A stretch of 64,000 nt of DNA from Zobellella maritima (GCF_003075035.1 NZ_QCZE01000001.1:1114602-1178601), one strand, 5' to 3'; counted from the first letter of the stretch, positions 9,210-17,735 are shown. Program-made: numbers and translations. The notes: generated by a model not told the origin, from the sequence alone.

Positions 9210-9635
9210 TTAGTTCGCCCCCCAGTATCTTTTCATTTCAATAAACAGGAAGGACGCGGTCCAGGTGATCAGCACCAACCCGGTAAGTGATTCAATTCCC
9301 GTCAAATACCTCAGTTCGCCCGTTGGGTGAATATCGCCGAAACCCAGGGTGGTGAAGGTAGTGAAGGAAAAATACACGCAGTCCATCAAACTGCCGTCGA
9401 AATGCCCTTCCAGGCGCCCCCACTCCCGGGCCCCATGCATAAAATAGTAGGCGAACCCGAACACCCACACCTCAACCGCATGGGCCACCAGCGCCCCGCA
9501 GACCCCAAATACAGTGCGGAAACGGTGCCTGATCTTCATCCTGGGCATCACCCTCGTCATCCGGAACAGGAACTCGTAGTGAATGATCACTGTAACGGCC
9601 ACGATGACGCTGTTGATGAACACGATAGCCAGCAT
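9210..9635 (-). CDS. Two-TM potassium-channel-like protein (Ion_trans_2)
   Basis: A 141-residue membrane protein with TM segments at about 2-22, 45-68 and 112-134, and a pore loop before the last one. The selectivity-filter-like TTLGFGD is at about 95-101, with GF in place of the common GY. No C-terminal RCK/TrkA-N domain is present, so gating would need a partner or be simple. The position in a co-directional run with the ankyrin and ceramidase-like genes suggests cotranscription. Confidence 0.8.
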   Translation of the reverse strand: MLAIVFINSVIVAVTVIIHYEFLFRMTRVMPRMKIRHRFRTVFGVCGALVAHAVEVWVFGFAYYFMHGAREWGRLEGHFDGSLMDCVYFSFTTFTTLGFGDIHPTGELRYLTGIESLTGLVLITWTASFLFIEMKRYWGAN

Positions 9636-9673
9636 TTACTGCCTCATTGCAATCCGGTTGTTGTCGGGCGGCA

Positions 9674-10432
9674 TCAGCGGACTTCTGTCGGTGCCCTCAC
9701 CGGCGTCCTGATCTGCAGCATCCACAACAGACTATAGCCGCTGGCGGCGGCAAGCAGGTGTTTGAGCGTGTGCCCGCTGATCAGCGCGTCGGTGGCCTGA
9801 TATATGGCCAGGTCGTACACTTCCGCCAGCTTCGCCAACCCGTACCAGGCCAGCGCCACCAGCAGCCAGCGGCCATGGCTATACCGGCTGTCGAACAGCA
9901 TCATCAACAGGGGGATCGACAACAGGGGCATGAATTGCACCCAGATATAGGGTCGAAGATCATCGAACCAGTACCAGTAGAAAACGCTGGCCAGCCCCGT
10001 CAACAAGGCCGGCACCAGCAGCCGGGCCAGGCCCGGTCGCAGATATTCACCGAGCAAGGCAATGAACAGCCCCATAAAGCCGATCGTCATCGGCAGTCGA
10101 TCCCAGAGTAGGGTCTCGTTACTGGGCTGCCAGTGATAATAGGCAGATCCGGCACTGACCAGGACCAGACCCGCAAACAGGGCCTGCCAGGCGGCACGGG
10201 TGGCCTCCGTCCGATCGCGCCGGACAAACAACAGCCCCGCGCATCCCACCACCAGCAACGGCAGGTTTGACAGTATGTTCAGGGCGTGAGGGAGGCCCCA
10301 CAGGGTCCGTTGATCGGCAAATTCATGGTAGGCCTGGTTCTGAGCCAATGGCCCCAGGCTCAGCACCAACGCCAATGAGCCGAGTACCCACAGCCATAGC
10401 AACAGGTAACGCCAGCGCTGTTGATAGCTCAT
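9674..10432 (-). CDS. Ceramidase-like (CREST family) integral membrane protein
   Basis: About 252 residues with seven hydrophobic segments. Motifs match the alkaline phytoceramidase-like family: NILSNLPLLVVG, SAYYHWQPSNETLLWDRLP and HTLKHLLAA, whose His/Asp/Ser would form the Zn-hydrolase site. The substrate in bacteria is not known. Several ATGs cluster at the start; I use the one at 10432 (MSYQQRW), while 10450 and 10435 are possible. It lies between the DUF3565 gene and the channel gene on the same strand. Confidence 0.75.
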   Translation of the reverse strand: MSYQQRWRYLLLWLWVLGSLALVLSLGPLAQNQAYHEFADQRTLWGLPHALNILSNLPLLVVGCAGLLFVRRDRTEATRAAWQALFAGLVLVSAGSAYYHWQPSNETLLWDRLPMTIGFMGLFIALLGEYLRPGLARLLVPALLTGLASVFYWYWFDDLRPYIWVQFMPLLSIPLLMMLFDSRYSHGRWLLVALAWYGLAKLAEVYDLAIYQATDALISGHTLKHLLAAASGYSLLWMLQIRTPVRAPTEVR

Positions 10433-10471
10433 CATCGCCGGCGACGCCATAAGGTAAACGACGGCCGCGGG

Positions 10472-10678
10472 CTATAGGTGGTCTTTCGGCGCACCCGCGT
10501 CGCACTTCTTGCATTCCAGTCTATGGCCGAGCATGGCCGTCCGTCCCTCCTCGGTAATGACCCAGGGCCGGTTAAACCAGGGCGGCCGATGCCGGACATG
10601 CTGAAAGTGGCCGCAGCCGAGCTCGGCCACCCAGTGGTGCTCCTCATCAAGGTGATAACCGACAATATCTTGTTTCAT
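10472..10678 (-). CDS. DUF3565 family small protein
   Basis: A 68-residue protein starting MKQDIVGYHLDEEHHW, with HVRHRPPWFNRPWV and a C-terminal CKKC. This is the layout of the DUF3565 family (pressure-regulated or unknown-function annotation). The conserved Cys/His suggest metal binding. No clear Shine-Dalgarno precedes the ATG at 10678, and the open frame extends 18 codons further, so the start is moderately uncertain. It is the first gene of the minus-strand run that leads into the hydrogenase genes. Confidence 0.75.
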   Translation of the reverse strand: MKQDIVGYHLDEEHHWVAELGCGHFQHVRHRPPWFNRPWVITEEGRTAMLGHRLECKKCDAGAPKDHL

Positions 10679-10757
10679 AAAGGTAAGGATGCCGTATAGA
10701 GAAGTATAAGTAAGCCCGACTAGTGTGGACACACCGCCCTGACAACAGGGTTGAAGG

Positions 10758-11045
10758 TTATTTGAACCTGGATGACGCCGACTTCAGGGCCTGCCCAAGC
10801 GACTCCCACGCATTTTCGATACCGGACTTGAGATCGACCCAGGCGTCATCACTCGCCTGTTCAAGCTCGGCCAGTTTCTTGCCGGCCTCGTCGCGCTTGG
10901 ACTGCAACGCCTTGATCTGTTTGTTGTATTCAATCTGAATATCGGCCTTCGCCATATCCGCCTTGGCCTTGAGCCGGTTAAGCTCCGCATCCCACTCGTC
11001 CAGCTGGGACCGCAGCTTCTGCTGGTAGGCATCTTTCATGCTCAT
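10758..11045 (-). CDS. Small coiled-coil protein
   Basis: A 95-residue, highly charged helical protein (Lys/Glu/Ala-rich heptads from about residue 5 to 70, then a hydrophilic tail GQALKSASSRFK). No signal peptide or membrane segment. AAGGAG is 7 bases before the ATG at 11045; an ATG at 11048 is also possible, and an earlier ATG at 11081 lacks a site. The family resembles short 'coiled coil domain-containing' proteins found next to unrelated genes; function unknown. Divergent from hglS. Confidence 0.75.
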   Translation of the reverse strand: MSMKDAYQQKLRSQLDEWDAELNRLKAKADMAKADIQIEYNKQIKALQSKRDEAGKKLAELEQASDDAWVDLKSGIENAWESLGQALKSASSRFK

Positions 11046-11157
11046 CATCAATCTCCTTGTCGGGTTGGCCGAGGAATGCACCTATGGCTACCGCCAAAGG
11101 CACGACATGGCTAACAGCCTCTTGGAGCGTAGGCCCTGGACGCCGGCCTTGCAATCC

Positions 11158-11172
11158 ATTCCAGTTTGGAAT
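11158..11172. promoter_or_regulatory. Inverted repeat ATTCC-N5-GGAAT upstream of hglS
   Basis: The palindrome ATTCCA-GTT-TGGAAT lies 59 bases before the hglS start, in the gap between the divergent coiled-coil gene and hglS. Size and symmetry fit a LysR-type or other dimeric regulator site. Binding is inferred only. Confidence 0.3.
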
Positions 11173-11230
11173 GGAATCACGAACAGTTGCCGTTTGTCAC
11201 GGCCACCGGTGTGGTATTAAGGTGCAGAGC

Positions 11231-12634
11231 ATGAACGAGACACCCGTAAAGGATCCCATGCCCATGCCTGCCAGCCATTATTTAGCCGCGGACGAGATCC
11301 GCACCCTGTTTTCCGAAGCCATGTCGCGCATGTATCAGGCCGAAGTGCCCCAATACGGTCAACTGATGCAGCTGGTTGACCGGGTCAACGCCGATACCCT
11401 GGCTGCCCAGCCTGCCCTTAACCAGCAACTGCAGGACAACGACGAATTAACCCGCCTGGGGGTGGAGCGCCATGGCGCCATCCGGGTCGGCACCGCCGCC
11501 GAACTCCATATGTTGCGACGGGTGTTCGCCATCATGGGCATGCACCCGGTGGGCTACTACGACCTGTCGGAAGCCGGTGTCCCGGTGCACTCCACCGCCT
11601 TCCGCCCTACGGACGAAGCCGACCTGCAGCGCAACCCGTTTCGTATCTTTACCTCCTTGCTGCGCCTGGAGCTGATCGAAGATCAGGCGCTGCGGACCCG
11701 GGCGGCAGAGATACTGTCACAACGTGACATCTTTACCCCCCAAGCCCGGGAGCTGGTTGCCCTGGCCGAGCAACAGGGCGGGCTGAGCGAGGAGCAGGCC
11801 CGGCAGTTCGTGGCGGCCGTGCTGGAAACCTTCCGCTGGCACCGCCATGCTACCGTCGATCTGGCCACCTATCAGGCACTGCAGGATGCCCACCGGCTGA
11901 TTGCCGACGTGGTGTGCTTCCGCGGACCCCATATCAACCACCTGACCCCCAGGACACTGGATATAGATACAGTACAGCAGGAAATGCCGACCCATGGCAT
12001 CAACCCCAAGGCGGTGATTGAAGGTCCGCCCCGCCGCCGCTGTCCGATCCTGCTGCGCCAGACCAGCTTCACCGCCCTGGAAGAGTCGATCCTGTTTGCC
12101 GGCGAGCAGGAAGGCACCCATACCGCACGTTTCGGTGAAATCGAGCAACGCGGCATGGCACTTACCCCCAAGGGCCGTGCCCTCTACGACACGCTGCTCA
12201 ACCAGTCGCGCCAGGCGCCGGCTCAGGCCGACAATGCCGCCCACCAGCAACAGCTGGCGGAGATTTTCCGGGCATTTCCCGATGACGAAACCAGCCTGCG
12301 CGAACAGGGCCTGGGCTACTTCCGTTACCAGCTAACCGACGCCGGCCACCGGCAAGCAGACACGGGAACCCCCGCCACCGGCGATCTGGAGGCCCTGATC
12401 CGGGCGGGCCTGGTCAAGGCGACGCCCATTACCTATGAAGACTTTTTGCCGGTCAGCGCCGCCGGCATCTTCCAGTCCAACCTGGGGGGGGCCAGTCATT
12501 CGGCCTATGCGCAAAATGCCAACCAGGCGGCCTTCGAGCAGGCCCTGGGTTGCCCGGTGACCGATGAGTTCGGCCTCTATGCCCGCCTGCAGGACGACTC
12601 CGCCCGGCAGGTACTGCAGGCCCTGGGCGCCTGA
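11231..12634 (+). CDS. hglS: 2-oxoadipate dioxygenase/decarboxylase (HglS/YdcJ, DUF1338 family)
   Basis: A 467-residue VOC-fold, Fe(II)-dependent enzyme. In Pseudomonas the homologue HglS converts 2-oxoadipate to 2-hydroxyglutarate in D-lysine catabolism. The likely metal ligands are visible: His81 in GVERHGAIR, a His in GPHINHLTPR and a Glu in SFTALEES. The ATG at 11231 follows AAGGTG; the open frame extends upstream without a better start. Close length to E. coli YdcJ (about 447). No other lysine-catabolic gene is nearby; the TRAP transporter and LysR gene downstream may be functionally linked, but a terminator separates them. Confidence 0.88.
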   Translation: MNETPVKDPMPMPASHYLAADEIRTLFSEAMSRMYQAEVPQYGQLMQLVDRVNADTLAAQPALNQQLQDNDELTRLGVERHGAIRVGTAAELHMLRRVFAIMGMHPVGYYDLSEAGVPVHSTAFRPTDEADLQRNPFRIFTSLLRLELIEDQALRTRAAEILSQRDIFTPQARELVALAEQQGGLSEEQARQFVAAVLETFRWHRHATVDLATYQALQDAHRLIADVVCFRGPHINHLTPRTLDIDTVQQEMPTHGINPKAVIEGPPRRRCPILLRQTSFTALEESILFAGEQEGTHTARFGEIEQRGMALTPKGRALYDTLLNQSRQAPAQADNAAHQQQLAEIFRAFPDDETSLREQGLGYFRYQLTDAGHRQADTGTPATGDLEALIRAGLVKATPITYEDFLPVSAAGIFQSNLGGASHSAYAQNANQAAFEQALGCPVTDEFGLYARLQDDSARQVLQALGA

Positions 12635-12996
12635 TACGCAAAACGCTGCCGATTGCCAGGGCACCCCGGTTGCCCGGCTAAAAACAAAGGGAGGCCATTG
12701 CCTCCCTTATTCATGCCCAGCCACACCAGGTGGCAACACAAGAAACCAAAATATAAAAAAATAACAAAACTAAAAACCTAACAATTATAACAGAGCAGGC
12801 ATAAAAACCACTAATACTGGAAAATACGGAATGGATACAGTACTTTTTTTCGTTTGATGCCAAGCGAAAAACAATGAGAACCTTCGGCCCCATTCAAGAC
12901 CACAGCAAGGCCAAGGAACACCAGCCCTTTCACGCCCTCGAAGTGCAGACAGATGGCGGGATGAACTGGACTCTCGGCCGATAAGGATATGCATTT
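12635..12996 (+). other. Intergenic region hglS to TRAP binding-protein gene
   Basis: 362 bases without a gene. It holds the hairpin described separately near 12689, then about 150 bases of AT-rich sequence likely to contain the promoter of the TRAP operon. AAGGAT precedes the next ATG by 9 bases. No further coding sequence is recognised. Confidence 0.6.
12689..12712 (+). terminator. Intrinsic terminator after hglS
   Basis: Hairpin GGGAGGC-CATT-GCCTCCC at 12689-12706, followed by TTATT and preceded by A-rich sequence. The T tract is short, so efficiency is uncertain. Confidence 0.6.
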
Positions 12997-13995
12997 ATGA
13001 ATAAAAAATTACTGGTTGCGGCAACCCTGACCCTGAGCACCGCCCTTTCCGGTTGTGATATGGGCGGCAGCAAGGCCAATATCGCCATCGGCCCGGCGGC
13101 CAGCACCACCCAGAAGGTATCGCGCATGGTACTCGGCGCCTACGGCATTGAAGATGCCGACTACAACGCCTATCAAGAGCGTTTCGGTGATGCCCTGGAC
13201 GGCGTGCAGGACGGCAACATCGATATCTCCATGGGCATTATGGGCCTGCCGGCCGGCAGCATCGAGAGCCTGCAGGCGGCCTCCGGCGATGTTCGCATGC
13301 TGAGTCTGTCTGACGAGGTGGTCGAGCAGATCGAGAGCACCAGCGACTACCGCCGCTTTATCATCGGCAAAGACAGCTACAAGTTCCTGGAGCAGGACGT
13401 GCAGACCATTGCCGCCTTCGCGGTACTGATGGGCAATACCAACACCATCAGTGAAGAAATGGGCTATCAGCTGGCCAAGGTAATGTACGACAACGCCGAT
13501 CAGATCACCCATTCCCAGGCCAAGTTCCTGACCCTGGAGCATGCCCTCAACGGCGGTGATGCCCTGAAAATCCACCCGGGCGCCAAGCGCTTCTATGAAG
13601 AGAAAGGCCTGACCGTTACCCTGCCAGTCGCCGAGCTGGGTGACATCACCGCCAAGGATGAATTCATCCTGGGTACCGGCAGCCAGGGCGGCACCTATTA
13701 CCCGCTGGGCGGCGAGATTGCCACCACCTGGAATAACAACATTCCGGGCGCCAACTTCACCAACGTGGAAACCAGCGCCTCCATCGAGAACCTGGTCAGC
13801 ATCCGCGACGGCAAAATGGATCTGGGCATGTCGGTCCATGTGCCGGCCCGCAACGCCCTCGAAGGCAAGGCCGAGTTCGCCGGGGCGGCGGTCGACAATG
13901 CGGCCTTTATCGGCCAGATCTATCCGGAAGTGGTGCAAATTGTCAGCCGCGAAGGCAGCAAGGTGTCTTCCTTCGACAGCATCAAAGCAAAGTAA
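12997..13995 (+). CDS. TAXI-family TRAP transporter solute-binding lipoprotein, apparently circularly permuted
   Basis: A 332-residue extracytoplasmic binding protein anchored as a lipoprotein (lipobox LSGC, Cys20). The order of its halves is reversed against normal TAXI proteins. Residues 27-205 (ANIAIGPAAS ... LKIHPGAKRFYEEKGL) match what is usually the C-terminal half. Residues 221-332 (DEFILGTGSQGGTYYPLGGE ... VSSFDSIKAK) match what is usually the N-terminal half, beginning with the IxxGTGxxGGxYYP signature. The usual internal junction 'LKGK-RVxIGxxGSGT' is here split between the C- and N-termini. Both halves are complete, so a working Venus-flytrap fold is expected. The fused permease follows. 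Ligand unknown; family members take C4-dicarboxylates, glutamate or other acids. Confidence 0.85.
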   Translation: MNKKLLVAATLTLSTALSGCDMGGSKANIAIGPAASTTQKVSRMVLGAYGIEDADYNAYQERFGDALDGVQDGNIDISMGIMGLPAGSIESLQAASGDVRMLSLSDEVVEQIESTSDYRRFIIGKDSYKFLEQDVQTIAAFAVLMGNTNTISEEMGYQLAKVMYDNADQITHSQAKFLTLEHALNGGDALKIHPGAKRFYEEKGLTVTLPVAELGDITAKDEFILGTGSQGGTYYPLGGEIATTWNNNIPGANFTNVETSASIENLVSIRDGKMDLGMSVHVPARNALEGKAEFAGAAVDNAAFIGQIYPEVVQIVSREGSKVSSFDSIKAK

Positions 13996-14012
13996 ACCTC
14001 TTCTGTAGATAC

Positions 14013-14041
14013 GAGGTGGGCATCCGTGCCCACCTCTTTTT
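14013..14041 (+). terminator. Hairpin terminator/attenuator between TRAP binding-protein and permease genes
   Basis: GAGGTGGGCA-TCCG-TGCCCACCTC followed by five or more T. This is a strong intrinsic terminator sequence only ~25 bases before the permease ATG. Partial read-through would give excess binding protein over permease, a common arrangement for binding-protein transporters. Confidence 0.75.
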
Positions 14042-14063
14042 ATTTGGCTAACGGAAACCCACA

Positions 14064-15995
14064 ATGGACAAGAGTCAAACACCCGAAGCACTGCTGGAAA
14101 AGTACGACAAAGAATCGGCATTCCGCAAAAACATCGGCCGCTGGGGCTGGGTCGTCACCCTGTTTGCCGTCACCCTCACCGGCTTCCACCTCTATACCGG
14201 CTTTTTTGGCACCCTGCCAACCCAGAAACAGGGCGCCGTCCACCTGGGGCTGGCCCTGGGGATGATATTCCTGCTGTATCCGGCCAGCCGTCACGGCATC
14301 AACCGCAACGGGGTCGCCTGGTACGATGTGATACTGGCGTTTGTCGCCACCTTTGCCGCCTATTACAAGATCCTGTTCTTCAACGAGATCCTGCAAGGGC
14401 GCATCACCGGCTATTCGGCCTTTGATCTCACCATTTCGATACTGGGCGTGTTATTCGTACTGGAAGCTACCCGCCGCACCGTGGGCCTGCCGATTGTCAT
14501 TGTTGCCAGCCTCGCCATCGCCTACGCGCTGTTCGGCAACTTTATTCCGACCCGCATCCTGTCTCATCCGGGCTTTGAGGTAATGGATGTGTCGTCCAGC
14601 CTGTGGTTCCGGGAAAGCGGCGTGTTCGGCACCCCCATCCAGATTTCCGCCAAGTTCATCTTCCTGTTCCTGTTCTTCGGGGTGGTGCTCACCCGCACCG
14701 GCGTCGGTCAGTTCTTCAATGATCTGGCCTTTGCCTGCACCGGCCGCTATACCGGAGGCAGCGCCAAGGCCGCGGTCATCGCCAGCGCCTTCCAGGGCAT
14801 GATATCCGGCAGCTCGGTGGGCAATACCGTGGCCTCCGGCTCCTTCACCATTCCGATGATGAAAAAGGCCGGCTTCAAACCCGAATTTGCCGCCGCCGGC
14901 GAAGCCGCCGCCTCCACCGGTGGCCAGATCATGCCGCCGCTGATGGGCGCCGCCGCCTTTATCATGGTCGAGTATATCGGCGTGTCTTATGCCGAGATCA
15001 TGATGGCCGCCATCATTCCCGCCATTCTCTACTTCAGCGGCATCTTTATCGGCGCCCACTTCGAGGCCAAGAAACAGGGCATACTGGGCATACCCAAGGA
15101 GCAGCTGCCGAGCAAGATGGCCCTGCTCAAGCGCCAGGGTTACATGCTGCTGCCGCTGGTGGTGGTGGTCGGCACCATTCTCGCCGGCTTTACCGCCCAG
15201 CGCGCCGCCCTGCTGGGCATTGCCGCTGCACTAGCGGTGAGCATGGTCAGCAAGGAAACCCGACTGTCACCCAGGTCACTGCTGTCTTTACTCGAACAGG
15301 GGGCCCGGGTCGCCCTGCCGGTAATCGCCGCGGTCGCCACCGCCGGTATTATCGCCGGCGTAGTCGGCATGACCGGACTGGGCGCCAAGTTTGCCGCCGG
15401 CATCATCAACCTGGCCGACGGCACCCTGATCCTGGCGCTTATCTTCACCATGATCGCCTGTATCGTGCTGGGCATGGGGCTGCCGACCACCGCCAACTAT
15501 GTGGTGACCGCCACCATAGCGGCACCGGCGCTGATCAATGAGTTTGGCCTGGCGCCCATCGCCGTGCACCTGTTCGTGTTCTATTTCGGCATAGTGGCGG
15601 ACATTACCCCGCCGGTGTGCCTGGCCGCCTATGCCGGGGCCGGCATCGCCCGGGCCAACCCGATGAAAACCGGGGTGACCGCCGTCAAGCTGGCCATCGG
15701 CGCCTTCATCATCCCCTATGTGTTTGTCTACAACCCGATCCTGGTGATGGTCGACGTCAACCTGCCGGAACTGGCGCTGGCACTGGCCTTTGCGTTGCTG
15801 GGCATGATGGCCATCAGCAGCGCGCTGATCGGCTACTTCATCCGCCCTTCCTCCCTGCTGGAGCGAGCCCTGCTGCTCGCCGCCGGCCTGGCCATGGTGA
15901 TGCCGGGGCTGATCAGTTCAGGCAGCGGCCTGGCGCTGATCGCCGTCTGCTATCTGCTGCAGCGTCAGCGGCCCGCACTGACCGCCACCGCCTGA
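14064..15995 (+). CDS. TRAP transporter fused permease (DctQ-DctM, TAXI type)
   Basis: A 643-residue inner-membrane protein with many TM helices. The first ~170 residues supply the small DctQ-like subunit; the rest is DctM-like, with GSSVGNTVASGSFTIPMMKK, GGQIMPPLMGAAAF and GMGLPTTANYVVTA, all typical of TAXI-associated fused permeases. It imports the ligand captured by the preceding lipoprotein, driven by an ion gradient (Na+ or H+). Adjacent in the same direction, separated by a terminator-like hairpin. Confidence 0.93.
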   Translation: MDKSQTPEALLEKYDKESAFRKNIGRWGWVVTLFAVTLTGFHLYTGFFGTLPTQKQGAVHLGLALGMIFLLYPASRHGINRNGVAWYDVILAFVATFAAYYKILFFNEILQGRITGYSAFDLTISILGVLFVLEATRRTVGLPIVIVASLAIAYALFGNFIPTRILSHPGFEVMDVSSSLWFRESGVFGTPIQISAKFIFLFLFFGVVLTRTGVGQFFNDLAFACTGRYTGGSAKAAVIASAFQGMISGSSVGNTVASGSFTIPMMKKAGFKPEFAAAGEAAASTGGQIMPPLMGAAAFIMVEYIGVSYAEIMMAAIIPAILYFSGIFIGAHFEAKKQGILGIPKEQLPSKMALLKRQGYMLLPLVVVVGTILAGFTAQRAALLGIAAALAVSMVSKETRLSPRSLLSLLEQGARVALPVIAAVATAGIIAGVVGMTGLGAKFAAGIINLADGTLILALIFTMIACIVLGMGLPTTANYVVTATIAAPALINEFGLAPIAVHLFVFYFGIVADITPPVCLAAYAGAGIARANPMKTGVTAVKLAIGAFIIPYVFVYNPILVMVDVNLPELALALAFALLGMMAISSALIGYFIRPSSLLERALLLAAGLAMVMPGLISSGSGLALIAVCYLLQRQRPALTATA

Positions 15996-16002
15996 TCCGC
16001 AT

Positions 16003-16032
16003 ATCAACCCGGCCATTCCCGGTCGGGTTGAT
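16003..16032 (+). terminator. Hairpin after the TRAP permease gene
   Basis: Inverted repeat ATCAACCCG ... CGGGTTGAT with a 12-base loop, just after the permease stop. No T tract follows, so it may slow transcription or stabilise mRNA rather than terminate. Confidence 0.4.
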
Positions 16033-16092
16033 ACTCAAGCAAGGCTGTCACGGGTATACTGGGCGACTGTTTCCCTTTCGTCGCCCGGATTT

Positions 16093-16983
16093 ATGCGCTA
16101 TTTACCTTCCATCTCGGCCATGCAGTGTTTCGAAGCCTCGGCCAGGCACCTCAGCTTTACCCGCGCCGCCGACGAACTCAGCCTTACCCAGAGCGCCGTC
16201 AGCAAGCAGGTGGCCCAGCTCGAATCCTTCCTCAACCGAAAACTGTTCCGGCGAGTGAGGCGCTCGCTCTGCCTGACTCCCGAAGGCGCCATCTATATCG
16301 GTGAAGTCCGCAAGATACTGGCACAGCTGGAAATGTCCTCCCAGTACATCATGTCGTACAACAGCCACCAGGATCTGCTCAAGATTGCCACCCTGCCCAC
16401 CTTCGGTACCCGCTGGCTGGCGCCGCGTCTGGCCCGCTTCCTGAACCGTTACCCCCACATCAGCCTGGACTGCTGCGACAGGGTCGATGCCTTTGATCTG
16501 GACAAGGAAAGTATCGACATCGCGTTTTTTTATGGCCATGGCAGCTGGCCCGGGCTGGAATGCCACCGGCTGTTTGATGAGGAAGTGGTACCCGCCTGCT
16601 CACCGGCCCTGCTCGCGACCGACCAGCCGGACTCCCCCCTGGAGCTGACCCGCCACCGGCTGCTGCATCTGTCCACCCGCCCCCAGGCCTGGCACGACTG
16701 GTTTGCCTCCCAGGATCTGACCACGGAGCACAGCTACCAGGGTAACCGCTTCGAAACCTTTCATATGCTGATCCGCGCCATTATCGCCGGCTGCGGAATC
16801 GCCCTGATCCCCCGCTTCCTGATCGCCGAGGAGCTGAACAGCGGTGAACTGGTGGTCCCCTGGCCCCATGCGCTGATCAGCGCCAATGCCTATTACCTGG
16901 TGTATCCGGAGCGGATGGGCGAAATAGAAAAGGTACAAAAATTCGTCAGCCACATGCTGCCATCGCCCGACCAGGCTGAATAA
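16093..16983 (+). CDS. LysR-family transcriptional regulator (GcvA-like)
   Basis: A 296-residue LysR regulator. The winged helix-turn-helix at about 5-65 (MQCFEASARHLSFTRAADEL, SLTQSAVSKQVAQLE) is followed by a substrate-binding domain from about 90, which opens with LLKIATLPTFGTRWLAPRLA as in GcvA/AmpR-type members. It lies directly after the TRAP permease on the same strand, so it may control that transporter, hglS or both. The effector is unknown. Confidence 0.9.
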   Translation: MRYLPSISAMQCFEASARHLSFTRAADELSLTQSAVSKQVAQLESFLNRKLFRRVRRSLCLTPEGAIYIGEVRKILAQLEMSSQYIMSYNSHQDLLKIATLPTFGTRWLAPRLARFLNRYPHISLDCCDRVDAFDLDKESIDIAFFYGHGSWPGLECHRLFDEEVVPACSPALLATDQPDSPLELTRHRLLHLSTRPQAWHDWFASQDLTTEHSYQGNRFETFHMLIRAIIAGCGIALIPRFLIAEELNSGELVVPWPHALISANAYYLVYPERMGEIEKVQKFVSHMLPSPDQAE

Positions 16984-16986
16984 GGG

Positions 16987-17196
16987 TCAGCCCGAATCAC
17001 CCCCGCGACCGGCCCCCGACGTGGTTGATGCCTCCCGGGTCCGGCGTGCGGCGACCCGGGCCAGTATCTGCCGTTTTTGCTCGTTATCGGCACGGCTCCA
17101 CTGCATGATCTCCCCGATGCTGCGCCTGCAGCCCAGGCAGATCTCGTTTTCATCGAGTGTGCATTTCTTGGTACAGGGTGAACGGACTTCCGACAT
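16987..17196 (-). CDS. DUF1289 family protein
   Basis: A 69-residue protein with the four-Cys motif CTKKCTLDENEICLGCRRS followed by EIMQWSRADNEQK, the standard DUF1289 pattern; probably a small metal-binding protein. The stop is three bases from the stop of the convergent LysR gene. Function not known. Confidence 0.88.
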   Translation of the reverse strand: MSEVRSPCTKKCTLDENEICLGCRRSIGEIMQWSRADNEQKRQILARVAARRTREASTTSGAGRGGDSG

Positions 17197-17282
17197 TGAT
17201 CCTTCCTGGCGATGCTTGTAACCGTGAATGCCATGGTCCTGTTATCAGGGCCCTGGCCCGCGCAGGCTAGCACAGGGCCGGT

Positions 17283-17687
17283 TTACCTTGATACCCGGTA
17301 CTTTTCCAGCGATGGCGCTGCGCAGTCCACCGTATCTATGTAGATATTGCGCTCGCGCCACATCACTTCCATGTCGTAGAGGCAGAAAGAATACTTACCG
17401 GGATCGCACAGCCAGTGCCCATCCTCCTGGACCGAAACCGAGGTAAACAACTCATTGTCATTGCCCCACCACACCAGCACCAGATAATTCATGCCGGCAC
17501 CCCTGTGAAAAATCACAAAGGCCGCGGTGTTAGCCCAGTCCAGGCCCAACTCGGACTTGATGAATGCCAGCCTCGACTGAAAAGGCGCGGTATCGACCGC
17601 CTCGGCATCGACGGAAATGGTATAGATTTTAATGCCGTCAGCGTCCAGCCAATCGGGCTGACCCGTTATCTTTCTCGGTGTGTACAT
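17283..17687 (-). CDS. Hypothetical protein, 134 aa
   Basis: I do not recognise this family. It is a soluble, aromatic- and acid-rich protein without signal peptide or TM helix; notable segments are NYLVLVWWGNDNELFTSVSV and CDPGKYSFCLYDMEVMW. It may be a small alpha/beta domain of the 'isochorismatase-like hypothetical' type often annotated after acetyltransferases, but that is guesswork. It lies 48 bases after the GNAT gene on the same strand and could be cotranscribed with it. Confidence 0.6.
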   Translation of the reverse strand: MYTPRKITGQPDWLDADGIKIYTISVDAEAVDTAPFQSRLAFIKSELGLDWANTAAFVIFHRGAGMNYLVLVWWGNDNELFTSVSVQEDGHWLCDPGKYSFCLYDMEVMWRERNIYIDTVDCAAPSLEKYRVSR

Positions 17688-17735
17688 AGTATCTCCGTAT
17701 ATGATTGTCGGCGCGTCTAAAACAACCCTGGCCGT

